Numbered from the stretch's first letter, positions 15,348 through 24,186 are shown. The stretch is DNA of 64,000 nt from Nocardia uniformis NBRC 13702 (GCF_001613345.1 NZ_BDCE01000028.1:26616-90615); one strand, 5' to 3'. The notes: generated by a model from the letters alone, not told the origin. Numbers and translations are program-made.

Positions 15348-17950
15348 TGGCCCAAGCGTGGAATCTGACTCGAGCGAACGTCACCGCATGGCAAACCAGC
15401 GCGCTGTCGGACCTGGCCGGGGCGATCGAGACGGCAGCCAAGACCTATGACGAGAAGTCGGGTTCGATGTCCACCCATTTCGCCAATCTCAATGGCAGCT
15501 GGGCGGGCAAGGCATACGACGCCGCCTATAACAGGATCGGCGAGGAGCATCGGGAAAGCCTCAAAGTCGGTGACGAGGTGGACGACATCGTCACCGCGCT
15601 GCGGGCCGCCGATACCCGGTTGCACAACGAGCGAGAAACCCTGCTCAACAAGGTCGCCGACGCCGAAGATCCAGCTGGCGCGATAGCGGGTGAGAAAGTC
15701 ACAGTCAGCGATTCGTGGCTCGTCTCGGCGACGACACCCGACGGCGTGACTGACGAGCAGAAGAAGCAGATCCGCGACGCCTGCAAACTTCATCAGGATG
15801 CGATTGGCACGGCGTTGATGTCGTTGCGGGACGCGGCGTTCGAGGAAGCTCAGAAGGTCACCACCGCTTCCCAGGAGGCGCGTGATCGCGGCACTTACTT
15901 CGGTGACGGGATCAATTCCGCGTTGCCCGAGGGCGGTCTGGTCCGCGATACCGAGTTGGGTTACGACACCGGCCGTGAAGACGGCGAAGCAATCGCGGAC
16001 GGCACTGCCACCGAGGCCCAGATCCAGCGGATCGCCGCGCGTCTCGCCGAAGCCGGCCTGACGCCGGAACAGCTCGCCGCGCTCGCCAACGGTCAGGAAG
16101 TCACCGTCCCGGTGACCGCGATGGCCTATCTCGACGAGTTCTATGCGACTGCCGGGCGCGATGGTCTTCTCTCGTTCTCAGAACAGTTGAAGAACAACGG
16201 GTCTCCGCAGGCGACGCAGCTGCGTGAGGATCTGGCCGATGGGCTCATGATCCTGTCCAACGAGAAGGTCGTCGTTCGCAACTCGAACGGAACCGGCGCC
16301 GTCTCGATGCGCGGCGGATACGATCGACTGCACCCCGAAGTTCAGGAATTGGTCGGTACCCGGCCAGGTCTAGACCTGCCGGACGGGAACACCCGCGAGG
16401 TGCCCGACGACTACCGCAGCGGCGGGTTGTTCGGAAATAACAGTGGCGCGACCGAGGAGTACGACCGCGATCTGAAGCGATTCGCGAGTCTGATGAACGC
16501 CGCTGGGGAAGGCTCGGAGCCTGGGCAGCGGTTCGGTATGGAACTGACACGCCAAGGCGCGCACCAAGCCGTCCTTGCCGACAAGTGGTCCTCCGGCGGC
16601 ACCCATGACGGCCCTGCTGAGCAGATGATCCAGGATCTGGTCGGTGCCGGAACCCGCAGCGACGAAGCCAATTACGCGCTCCTCACCGGGAACGGGTCCG
16701 AGGAACTGTTCGGCAAGGGCACGCCGGGCCAGGAGTATGGCGACGGCTACCACCGCGATGAGTTACTGGTGCCGTTGTTGACGCACGGGTGGAGCGATGA
16801 CGGTGAAAGCCTCTCGGAGATGTTCACCTGGATCAACGAGGACGCGCGGATTACCGACCCGAGCAATCTCGTGCAAGTCGAAGACGCCCGCCAAGCCGGT
16901 GAAGCCGCCTACGGATTGGCACAGTTGCTGTCGACCACCGAGTCCGGGCTCAATGGTCAGAACCTCTACGAGTCCTGGCTGGATCTCCCTGGCCACGACG
17001 GCCAATCCCTCGGTGAGGTCAATCCCACCGCCACCAAGGCGCTGGCCGCCGCGCTCGCGCCGTACACGCTCGACATGGTCGATGCCAACGATGATCTGAA
17101 GAACACCGTCGGATTCGGTGATCTCGGCGGACCTATCGAAGCCACCCGAGTGTTCAGCATCCTCGACACCGACCCCGACGCCGCAACCATCATCAACAGC
17201 GCCGCACTCGCCGAGGCCGAACGCATCGACGGCATCTTCGCTGACCGTTACGCCAATGGTGACCAGGATCATCTGCTTGGTACCCAATCCGGCGACCTGC
17301 GCTGGCTCGTCAACGCTGGCATCGAGGCTGAAATCGCCGACCGCCAGCTCAACGCTGCGGATGCCGATACCGCGAAACAACAGAAGTACGCCGCCGCCTA
17401 CACCGCTGGGCAGATCCTCCTTGGCGGATTCGGTCCCGAATACGCCGCTGCGGCAGCGGTTACCGAGTTCTTCAAGAACGACATCACTTCCGTTGACGGC
17501 ACCTTTGTCAACCCGTTCAATGAACTCGAAATCACCAGCGATGGAACTGATTACAGCAAGTACAACCCCGGAGAGATCGGCGATGCCAACAACCGGATGT
17601 ACGCCATGATGCAAGGACTCGTCAACGGCGGTCACATCGACCCATCAACCGTCCCAGCAGAATTTCGCAATCCAGACGGAACCCTCAAAACATACGTGGC
17701 AGTCATCTCCGCAGATCCTGATCGAACTCCAGTAATCAATGAGGCATTCAAAGCGTTGCCGCAGATCATCAAAGACGGTGGCGTTACTGACAAGACCGAC
17801 TACACGGATGCCGTCACCGAAACAGCTACGATCAACAATCGTGACATTCTTTACCGAGGCAACACCAACAACCAGGTCGCCCTCGAAGACGTCCTGAAAA
17901 ATGACAGCACTAACGCTGATCGCAGTAACCAGTGGAGGCGACGCGACTAA
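15347..17950 (+). CDS. large WXG-like ESX substrate, 867 aa (cassette A)
   Basis: The first ~160 residues (AWNLTRANVTAWQTSALSDL, GSWAGKAYDAAY, then NERETLLNKVADAEDP) are shared with the 500-aa protein at 20779 and contain a W-x-G turn typical of WXG100/PPE-like helical hairpins. The remaining ~700 residues are acidic and mostly helical, with a region resembling the 'TPR repeat region' proteins of mycobacteria; I recognise no catalytic motif. No signal peptide is present, in line with export by a type VII system. The C-terminal half may be an effector or a scaffold. Confidence 0.6.
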   Translation: MAQAWNLTRANVTAWQTSALSDLAGAIETAAKTYDEKSGSMSTHFANLNGSWAGKAYDAAYNRIGEEHRESLKVGDEVDDIVTALRAADTRLHNERETLLNKVADAEDPAGAIAGEKVTVSDSWLVSATTPDGVTDEQKKQIRDACKLHQDAIGTALMSLRDAAFEEAQKVTTASQEARDRGTYFGDGINSALPEGGLVRDTELGYDTGREDGEAIADGTATEAQIQRIAARLAEAGLTPEQLAALANGQEVTVPVTAMAYLDEFYATAGRDGLLSFSEQLKNNGSPQATQLREDLADGLMILSNEKVVVRNSNGTGAVSMRGGYDRLHPEVQELVGTRPGLDLPDGNTREVPDDYRSGGLFGNNSGATEEYDRDLKRFASLMNAAGEGSEPGQRFGMELTRQGAHQAVLADKWSSGGTHDGPAEQMIQDLVGAGTRSDEANYALLTGNGSEELFGKGTPGQEYGDGYHRDELLVPLLTHGWSDDGESLSEMFTWINEDARITDPSNLVQVEDARQAGEAAYGLAQLLSTTESGLNGQNLYESWLDLPGHDGQSLGEVNPTATKALAAALAPYTLDMVDANDDLKNTVGFGDLGGPIEATRVFSILDTDPDAATIINSAALAEAERIDGIFADRYANGDQDHLLGTQSGDLRWLVNAGIEAEIADRQLNAADADTAKQQKYAAAYTAGQILLGGFGPEYAAAAAVTEFFKNDITSVDGTFVNPFNELEITSDGTDYSKYNPGEIGDANNRMYAMMQGLVNGGHIDPSTVPAEFRNPDGTLKTYVAVISADPDRTPVINEAFKALPQIIKDGGVTDKTDYTDAVTETATINNRDILYRGNTNNQVALEDVLKNDSTNADRSNQWRRRD

Positions 17951-18732
17951 TGAACCGTAACCGCCTTCGCGCCACTTTGGCCTCGGCAATCTTGCTGCTC
18001 ACAGCTGGCTGCACAACGAGCACCTCCAACCCGCCAGACAGCGCCGGCACTCCGGCATATCGCCCACCTGAACAGGTCCGCAATGCGACCGTCGTCTGGT
18101 CTGCTGAATCTGATGTCAACCTGTTCGACTCGCACTCGACTCTCGTCCGCGCTGCCGCCGAGGCACTCGAGGTCGCTGTCCTGGCAGGACCCGAGAAATC
18201 ATATCCGGGCTTCGACCAAGCCGTGACCGACCCGACCACACGGGACATCTATTTCAGAAGCGGGAGTCGCGCAACCGCATACGGCACCTTGTACAAACAC
18301 ATCTTCGACATCATCCCCACCAACGGAGGATTCACCGCACTCACTTGCACACTCTTCAAGGAATTCGCCTATGAGAGCGAACACGGCTATAAGATCCCCC
18401 AAAGTGGGCGCCGCGGCAATGCTCTATCCATCACGTTCAGTAATATCGCCTCGTCGCACACAGAGATCCCGCGCGCGACGACGACATCCACTCCGGCGTC
18501 GACGACCCCGTCACCGCGTACCTCCGGCCCAGCTGAGTGGGAGGCACCGGAGGACAACCTGTTCGAGGGTTGGACCATCGAACCCGGCTCTGCCGACGAT
18601 TACCGCAGCGAGCGCTGCGCCCCTTGGATCGCGACCCTCGAACCGAACGCCCCAGCCGAAACCGAAACCGTCACCACTGATTCCCCGCCCCAGGCCCTGC
18701 CCGCATACCCCGGCTGGCCCAAACTGCACTAA
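17950..18732 (+). CDS. lipoprotein, first of two paralogues
   Basis: ATG at 17950 overlaps the preceding stop (TAATG). The 260-aa product has a lipoprotein signal peptide with lipobox LLTAGC (Cys about residue 22), a Thr/Ser/Pro-rich linker near residue 180 and a conserved end RSERCAPWIATLEP...LPAYPGWPKLH. The copy at 19133 has the same layout with identical ends. Being translationally coupled to the ESX-like protein suggests a role at the cell envelope with it, for example as an immunity or assembly lipoprotein; no family is recognised. Confidence 0.7.
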   Translation: MNRNRLRATLASAILLLTAGCTTSTSNPPDSAGTPAYRPPEQVRNATVVWSAESDVNLFDSHSTLVRAAAEALEVAVLAGPEKSYPGFDQAVTDPTTRDIYFRSGSRATAYGTLYKHIFDIIPTNGGFTALTCTLFKEFAYESEHGYKIPQSGRRGNALSITFSNIASSHTEIPRATTTSTPASTTPSPRTSGPAEWEAPEDNLFEGWTIEPGSADDYRSERCAPWIATLEPNAPAETETVTTDSPPQALPAYPGWPKLH

Positions 18733-18811
18733 CCACCTTCCGGCTACACGGTGAGCTCTGGGGTGATGTTATGAAGGTTGCCGAGCGAATAGCATCACCG
18801 GTTCGGCTGCG

Positions 18812-19089
18812 GTGGATTCCGCACGACTCGAAACGTACCGCGGCACCACCTACAAGGGAGCGCATTACCGAGACGCGACCGGTTCCCGCGAGATCCCCGG
18901 AGTTGCCCGATATATGCACACCTGGGAGCGCGGCGACCACACCTCGGGCGCAGTGATATTCACTGACACGCTTGCCGTTTCGGTGAATTTCAGACCGGCC
19001 CCGACGACCAAGCCGCCCCAATGCCCGCACCAACCGACGATGAGTGGAAGGTAGCGGCAAAACAGCTCATCACCAGACTGCCGTCATAG
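18812..19089 (+). pseudogene. frameshifted, N-terminally truncated gene between the two lipoproteins
   Basis: Protein-like sequence runs from about 18812 (DSARLETYRGTTYKGAHYRD, then SGAVIFTDTLAVSVNF), and near 18990 continues in the next frame (DDQAAPMPAPTDDEWKVAAK, ending at the stop 19087-19089). The two parts join naturally if one base is gained or lost. Upstream, the first frame is open only back to a TGA at about 18765 without a proper start. The product is unknown; the remains suggest a third gene once lay in the lipoprotein unit. Confidence 0.5.
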
Positions 19090-19132
19090 CGACATCACAA
19101 AGTCCAACATCACTGAGGAGGTACCGCGGCCA

Positions 19133-19918
19133 ATGAACCGTACCTGTCTCCGCACCGCATGGGCCTCGGCGATCCTGTTACTCACGGCCGCTTGCACCAC
19201 AAGCCCGTCCGCTCCCCCAGCAGACACCGGCACACCGGCCTATCGCCCGCCCGAAGAGGTTCGCAACGCTACTGTCATTTGGTCCGCCGAACCAGGCGTC
19301 GATCTGTTCGATTCGAATTCGACTCTCGTCCGCGCCGCCGCTGAAGCGCTCGAGGTCGCCATACTCGCCGGACCGGAAGACTCCTATCCAGGATTCAACG
19401 ACGCCGTGACTGACCCGACCACTAGAGACCTTTACTTCCGAAGGTCGACCCGCGACACGACTGCGTACGGCACGCTTTACAAGCACATCCTTGATGTCAC
19501 ACCAACCAGCACCGGATTCACCGCGCGGACCTGCGAGCTGTTCAAAGCCTTCGCTTACCAGCGCGACGGCATATACAACACCTCCCGCACCGGTCGCCTC
19601 GGGAACTCAAAAACCATCACCTTCATCAGTAACACCCCGTTGCAATCTGAGGCCCCCTCGGGAACGACACCGGCCACTACGCCAGTAGCCACGCCCACAC
19701 CGCGCACGTCAGGTCCAGCGGAATGGCAGGCACCCGAAGACAACCTATTCCAAAGCTGGACGATCGACCTCGCTGCGCCTGATGACTATCGCAGCGAACG
19801 TTGCGCACCTTGGGTGGCGACCCTAGATCCGGACGCCCCGGCTGAGGGTGAAACCGTCACCACCGACAATCCGCCCCAGACCTTGCCCGCTTACCCCGGC
19901 TGGCCCAAACTGCACTAG
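19133..19918 (+). CDS. lipoprotein, second of two paralogues
   Basis: A 261-aa copy of the lipoprotein at 17950, with its own strong ribosome-binding site (GAGGAGG, 8-9 nt before ATG). Lipobox LLTAAC places the acylated Cys at residue 22. Signal peptide, central part (DPTTRDLYFRRSTRD) and C-terminus (LPAYPGWPKLH) match the first copy closely, while the linker (TPATTPVATPTPRT) varies. It is probably a tandem duplicate that has diverged. Function unknown. Confidence 0.72.
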   Translation: MNRTCLRTAWASAILLLTAACTTSPSAPPADTGTPAYRPPEEVRNATVIWSAEPGVDLFDSNSTLVRAAAEALEVAILAGPEDSYPGFNDAVTDPTTRDLYFRRSTRDTTAYGTLYKHILDVTPTSTGFTARTCELFKAFAYQRDGIYNTSRTGRLGNSKTITFISNTPLQSEAPSGTTPATTPVATPTPRTSGPAEWQAPEDNLFQSWTIDLAAPDDYRSERCAPWVATLDPDAPAEGETVTTDNPPQTLPAYPGWPKLH

Positions 19919-20464
19919 CTACCCTTCCAGCTGCGCGTGAAAGTCGGTGAGCAGCAGTTGGGTGGCGGGTCGCATCAGGTCGTCAAGCCTGGCCCTGACA
20001 GTGACGCGAGGATTCAAGATTCTCGAATCCGACTCCGGCTCAGCGGTCGAACTGCCCCGCCCGGATGCCGTCCACGAACGCATCCCACATAGGACCGTCG
20101 AACATCAACGCCGGGCCATGTGTCGACAAACTGATGGAAATCCAGCCTGACCTTCTGCCATATTCCTGGCGCAGCCCTACTCACGATCCGTGCCCATCGG
20201 ATAGCGCCGGTGGCGTTCGGGCGGCTATCGAGGCACGGACGAAGGCGTAGGTGGCGGTGTCAAGGGCGCATTCCAGCGGGGACCAGGAAGCCTTCATCCT
20301 GAGTGGGCGGTGATCGAGGTCCCTTCGACAGCGTACGGCCGACATCCTCGGAACTGGGCTTCACAGACCGCCCGCAACTCGTCTACCCGCAAGCCGCGTC
20401 GGCAGGATGGCAACGTCGCAGGTTATTGTCCTAACGAACTCCACTCGTTTGCTAGGGGATCTCT
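19919..20464. other. intergenic region between cassettes, with DUF397 relic
   Basis: Apart from the minus-strand DUF397 fragment listed separately, no gene is supported in these 546 nt. A purine-rich AGGGGATCT just before 20465 serves the next gene. Confidence 0.45.
20040..20177 (-). pseudogene. 3' relic of a DUF397 gene
   Basis: Reading the minus strand towards the stop at 20042-20040 gives THGPALMFDGPMWDAF then VDGIRAGQFDR, the classic DUF397 C-terminus. Upstream the frame continues as GLRQEYGRRSGWISISL but lacks the usual R-W-x-K-S-S start and any start codon with a ribosome-binding site. No XRE partner is next to it. It is most likely the tail of a lost XRE/DUF397 pair. Confidence 0.6.
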
Positions 20465-20782
20465 GTGGCGCTCCTACAAGTAGATATAGACCGGCTGAAT
20501 GCGTTATCGACCACCGCCGACGACGTGGCAAAACAGGTCGATGATATCGATGTCCGCACGGCTGCCAAGCAGGTCGCTGGCGCATTGCCAGGCACGCCGA
20601 TCGATTCCGCATGCGCGCTGGCCACCGAGTATGTCGAAGGTGCGTGGCTGCGGGTTTCCTGGCGAGTCGGCCAGGTCTCGTCCGCCATCCGCCAGACGGC
20701 CGCGGATTTGACTGCCACCGATACGAGCTTCGCCGCCCGACTCGATGAGTTCGACTTTCAAACCCCACCGGGGCCGCGGTGA
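20465..20782 (+). CDS. EspC/ESX-type small partner (cassette B)
   Basis: A 105-aa paralogue of the protein at 15024: DIDRLNALSTTADDVAKQVD, then ALPGTPIDSACALATEYVEG. GTG start. Where cassette A has the export motif YNTAE, this protein has DLTATD, so the aromatic residue of YxxxD/E is missing; export might depend on another signal or be lost. It overlaps the following gene by 4 nt, so both are translated together. Confidence 0.62.
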   Translation: MALLQVDIDRLNALSTTADDVAKQVDDIDVRTAAKQVAGALPGTPIDSACALATEYVEGAWLRVSWRVGQVSSAIRQTAADLTATDTSFAARLDEFDFQTPPGPR

Positions 20783-22281
20783 GCGGCTGGAATCTCACCC
20801 GAGCCCACGTCACGGCCTGGAGAACCAGCCAGCTCGCCAGCCTGGCAACCACACTGACCACCGGGAACAGCACCTTCTCACACCAGGTCGACCGATTGCC
20901 GAAACACCTCGCTGACGTCGGCACCGCCTGGGTCGGGCGCGCCCATGACGCCGCCTATGACCGCGTCATCGAAGACCACCGGCAGGCACGCAAGATCTGG
21001 GAAGAGACCAACGACCTGGTGACCGTTCTCGGCGAAGCGGCCGACCGCCTGTATTGGGAGCGCGACAACCTGCTGCGGAAGGTCGCTGATGCCGAAGCCC
21101 CGGACGCCGCGGGTGCGGGTACGGCCATGAAGGTCGAGGACAACTGGTCGATCACATTTACCATCGCCGATACCGTCCCGGCCGACCAGCACGCCGATCT
21201 GCGCCGCGCCGCCCAGGACCACCAGAACCTGATCGCCAAGGCCCTCACGGAACTGCGCAATGCCGCTCATCAGGTCGACCGACTCATTCGTGAAGCGGCA
21301 TGGCAAATCCGCTGGGCCGGAAATCATTTCGGCGATGGGATCGACGCCCCCACCATCAATGGCACCGCGGACCCCGGCGATGCCGTCTATCAGCGTCAGC
21401 CCGATCTGGGTCCCGACGGATACAGCGAGGAACGAACCCAGGCGGCTGCGGTCGCGTTCAAAGAGCTGTTCGGCCGACCACCGACAACGCCAACCGACTG
21501 GCAAACGGCACACGTCCTGAATCCACACAGCTACACGCCGAAATTTCAGGGCGTGGCCCCGGCGATCCAGGTGGTCAAGATCGAGCCCGTGCGTGGACAG
21601 GGCGTTGTGCGGGCCGCGCAGTACATCGAGCAGCGGGACGTCACCAGTTGGCCCCCACCGCGGAGAGACCTGGGTGACAATCGCACAGCCGACCCACAGT
21701 TCGATCCCGAGCACGCCAAAGTCACCACCTACATCGACTACGAGAACGGGATTGTCGTCATGCGGCAGAACCCGTCCGTTCGGCAGAACGCCGACGGCAG
21801 CGCGGGAGAGGTGCAGGTTTCCGCTCCCGTCGGCGAGGTCTGGCAGACCGACAGTGGTTCGGTGCGGATCAAGTACGACGCCGGAAATCCATTCGCGCCG
21901 GACTGGACCGCGGATCCGCCACTCGATACCAAGTTCGATGACCATCCGGTCACCGTCAATGGGGATCTGGTTTTCATTCCGAGCGAGAGCGGCGTCGAGG
22001 TGCACGGCGTACGTACGGACTACCCCTCGCTGGAGGTGTATCAAGATGACCCGCAAGGCAACACCCGGACAGTCGTGACCGATCCCGCGGTAACCGGACG
22101 CTCCTGGGGACCGAGTGTGAACCTGCCTCTCCACCACGAGATCGGGCTCGGAGAACTGGCATTTCGCCCCTTCCACGAATGGAACAACACCTACGACGTG
22201 CCCGGACCGGCGAAGCAGTCGACACCATTCGGACCGACAGCGAATCCTCCACGCGTTCCACTCCCGGAAGGAACGATCTGA
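20779..22281 (+). CDS. WXG-like ESX substrate with distinct C-terminus, 500 aa (cassette B)
   Basis: GTG at 20779 overlaps the partner gene. The first ~190 residues match the 867-aa protein (GWNLTRAHVTAWRTSQLASL, the W-V-G-R-A-H-D-A-A-Y turn, RDNLLRKVADAEAP, NHFGDGI). After that the two are unrelated: residues ~230-500 here are rich in beta-prone segments such as AKVTTYIDYENGIVVMRQNP and a late ELAFRPFHEWNNTY. Swapping of C-terminal domains behind a common export domain is the layout of polymorphic toxins; toxicity is inference and no catalytic motif is recognised. Confidence 0.6.
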   Translation: MSGWNLTRAHVTAWRTSQLASLATTLTTGNSTFSHQVDRLPKHLADVGTAWVGRAHDAAYDRVIEDHRQARKIWEETNDLVTVLGEAADRLYWERDNLLRKVADAEAPDAAGAGTAMKVEDNWSITFTIADTVPADQHADLRRAAQDHQNLIAKALTELRNAAHQVDRLIREAAWQIRWAGNHFGDGIDAPTINGTADPGDAVYQRQPDLGPDGYSEERTQAAAVAFKELFGRPPTTPTDWQTAHVLNPHSYTPKFQGVAPAIQVVKIEPVRGQGVVRAAQYIEQRDVTSWPPPRRDLGDNRTADPQFDPEHAKVTTYIDYENGIVVMRQNPSVRQNADGSAGEVQVSAPVGEVWQTDSGSVRIKYDAGNPFAPDWTADPPLDTKFDDHPVTVNGDLVFIPSESGVEVHGVRTDYPSLEVYQDDPQGNTRTVVTDPAVTGRSWGPSVNLPLHHEIGLGELAFRPFHEWNNTYDVPGPAKQSTPFGPTANPPRVPLPEGTI

Positions 22282-22583
22282 TGCCGCAAGGAAAATGGGG
22301 CTCGTCGTATTGGATTGCCGCGACGGCCAGCGTGTCCGCTGCCTGCGTTGTCGAACTCGCCGTTCTCGCAGTCATTTTGAGGTTTCGCGATCCTGATTAC
22401 CTTCGACTGCCCGCCGTCGCATTCCTGATACCGGTCGGGATCGGGCTCGCAATCGCGGCGGTGCTGAGAGGTTCGGCGTCGAGTGCTGCTCGCGGGGCGT
22501 CACGCGGCGTGGTGGTCGCCTCCGCGATAGTGGCGACGGCTGGACTATTGGCGGGACTGCTGTACCGGGGAGGGTGGGTCTGA
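22281..22583 (+). CDS. small membrane protein, cassette B
   Basis: ATG at 22281 overlaps the stop of the 500-aa gene. The 100-aa product has three hydrophobic stretches (WIAATASVSAACVVELAVLA; VAFLIPVGIGLAIAAVL; VVVASAIVATAGLLAGLL), so it is very likely an integral membrane protein with three segments. It overlaps the next gene by one base. Its position directly after a candidate toxin makes a membrane immunity protein possible, unproven. Confidence 0.6.
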   Translation: MPQGKWGSSYWIAATASVSAACVVELAVLAVILRFRDPDYLRLPAVAFLIPVGIGLAIAAVLRGSASSAARGASRGVVVASAIVATAGLLAGLLYRGGWV

Positions 22584-22870
22584 TGGCCGAGTCGGCTGAG
22601 CTCCCTGGGCCCTCGAATCTGGACAGGATATGGGTCGGCAGCCCATCGTTCACTGCCGCCGGCACGGTTCTGTTCCTGAATATCGTTCCGGTAGTGGTGA
22701 TTCCGTACCTGTGGGTGCTCTACCTCATTGTCCTGCCAGTTGAGGTCGTGACCGCTGTCCTGCTTGTGCCTCGTGCTGGAGCCGCCCGTCAGGTGGGAGT
22801 CGGCATGCTCATCGGCGTCTTGACCTCTGTCGTGTCGATCGGGATCGGCCTTGCGGCGTTCAACGTGTGA
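22583..22870 (+). CDS. small membrane protein, cassette B (second)
   Basis: A 95-aa protein with hydrophobic segments (TAAGTVLFLNIVPVVVIPYL; LYLIVLPVEVVTAVLLV; VGMLIGVLTSVVSIGIGL). The ATG shares a base with the previous stop; an in-frame GTG nine nt earlier is possible. It completes a four-gene coupled unit (20465, 20779, 22281, 22583). No family recognised. Confidence 0.58.
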   Translation: MAESAELPGPSNLDRIWVGSPSFTAAGTVLFLNIVPVVVIPYLWVLYLIVLPVEVVTAVLLVPRAGAARQVGVGMLIGVLTSVVSIGIGLAAFNV

Positions 22871-22946
22871 TCGGGATACTCGTCCGGATCGCCCTGTCTG
22901 AGTTGGGATTCAGCCTAGTTCTCGGTCACACCGGCAATCCAGCGGG

Positions 22947-23528
22947 CTATCGAGGTACGGGGGACGGCGGCGCGGAAGTCGGTGTCAGCAGTGTATTCCA
23001 GCCGGGACCTGGAACGCGGCAACCCGAGTGCGCTGTAATCGACGCCGCCACCTGAGAGCCGATACCGATCACGGTGCCGTCCTCCGCGTAGAAGCGGACG
23101 TCATGATTACCTGGCTTGTCCTGAAACACCTGCATCTCTGTGGCACCGAATCGCGCCGCGACGATTCGGGTCGCTTCGACAGCCTGCGGCCAAACGTCGT
23201 CGGAGATGGGACTGGGCGAGTAGTAGTGCGGAAGCAACGCTCGCAAGCCGTCGGTCTTATCGAAAGGCTTCGAACATCCGACAGCGCCGAGTTCACGGTT
23301 CCACTGCCACTGCACTGTGGGATCGAGAGTCGTGACCGCCGTGCCGATTTCGACCATCCCCTGTTCGAGTGCGTTGACCTCGTCTTCAAGTGCTGGTCTG
23401 ATTTTCAGCGTCTCGGCCCCTATCGTGGTGTCGGTGGGGGAATTCTTCTCGTAAGGGTCAGCGCAGGCGGTAATGCAGAAGGTGCTTACCACAAGCCCAG
23501 TGAGCAGCTTCAATCCTCGTGAAATCAT
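22947..23528 (-). CDS. LppA-like lipoprotein
   Basis: ATG at 23528 gives 193 aa with a lipoprotein signal (TGLVVSTFCITAC; Cys about 22). The body resembles mycobacterial LppA-type lipoproteins: a GCSKPFD motif, D-D-V-W-P-Q-A-V-E-A-T-R-I-V-A, then RFGATEMQVFQDKPGNHDV and a second cysteine in HSGC. A longer frame upstream is open but lacks signal-peptide logic. Function of the family is unknown. A 3' fragment of a second copy follows at 23754-23880. Confidence 0.7.
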   Translation of the reverse strand: MISRGLKLLTGLVVSTFCITACADPYEKNSPTDTTIGAETLKIRPALEDEVNALEQGMVEIGTAVTTLDPTVQWQWNRELGAVGCSKPFDKTDGLRALLPHYYSPSPISDDVWPQAVEATRIVAARFGATEMQVFQDKPGNHDVRFYAEDGTVIGIGSQVAASITAHSGCRVPGPGWNTLLTPTSAPPSPVPR

Positions 23529-23753
23529 TTGGTATACACCACATTTCCTGGGGCCAGCCACGGTGGCGGCGAGGTTGTAGCCGGGTATGCGTGGGTCTTC
23601 CCGCCGGGACGAGGTACGCGCTGCACCCGTGGGCTCCGTCGAGATACCGTCCGGTTCCGTCTCGAGTCGGCCCAACATCAGTATCGAGATGACTGAATCT
23701 GGGTTCGTCGCCGGACTCGGACCGAAACCACCGCAGTTTCGTGCGGTCGGGAG

Positions 23754-23880
23754 CTATCGAGGTGCGGGTGAAGGTGGCTTGGTCGTCGACGTCAGCAGTG
23801 CCTTCCAGCCAGGCCCGGGGATATGGCAGCCCGTGCGGGCCGTGATTGTCGCCGCCACCTGACTACCTATGCCGATCGAT
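23754..23880 (-). pseudogene. 3' fragment of a second LppA-like gene
   Basis: The minus strand reads GIGSQVAATITARTGCHIPG then PGWKALLTSTTKPPSPAPR to a stop at 23756-23754. This matches the end of the intact LppA-like protein (GIGSQVAASITAHSGC..., PGWNTLLTPTSAPPSPVPR). The similarity stops at about 23880, where truncated rhuM sequence begins. The junction is a recombination or deletion scar. Confidence 0.7.
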
Positions 23881-24186
23881 CTCGCGCTCGACCTCGCGCT
23901 CACCTTCCGACCGAACTATTCGGAATTTCCGAATAGTTGCCTCCGTCACACACTCCCCGTCGGCATAAATGGTCTTGATGTGCTCGTTTATGGTCGGCAC
24001 ACTCTTGTCGAACAGATCCGACATCTCACGCTGCGTCAGCCACACCGTGCCATCGACCGTGCGGAGCTGCACTTCAGTGCGGCCGTCCTCCGTGTTGTAG
24101 ACGACGAACTCTCCTGGGACGACGACCGCGGCACGGGCATCGAGGTTCTCCGCAGCGTCGGCATCAGCGTCGAAGGTTTCTTCCAT
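23863..24186 (-). pseudogene. truncated RhuM-family protein
   Basis: ATG at 24186 follows GCAGGAGAAAAATC. The 107 residues contain the RhuM N-terminal pattern: FVVYNTEDGRTEVQL, TVWLTQREMSDLFDKSVPTI, NEHIKTIYADGE and IRKFRIVRSEG. Full RhuM proteins are about 330 aa and continue with a Y-N-L-D-x-I-x-V-G-Y-R-V block, which is absent; the frame runs into the LppA 3' fragment. RhuM genes are usually found on mobile islands. It is probably non-functional. Confidence 0.75.

Noticed and set aside
20878..22176. 432-codon minus-strand frame opposite the 500-aa ESX-like gene
   Set aside because: Shadow; the plus strand has overlap with its partner gene and a paralogue.
14555..22870. complete ESX locus (EccC ATPase, EccB/D/E, mycosin)
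   Set aside because: Looked for FtsK/SpoIIIE-type Walker motifs, multi-spanning EccD and a subtilisin-like protease; none is present.
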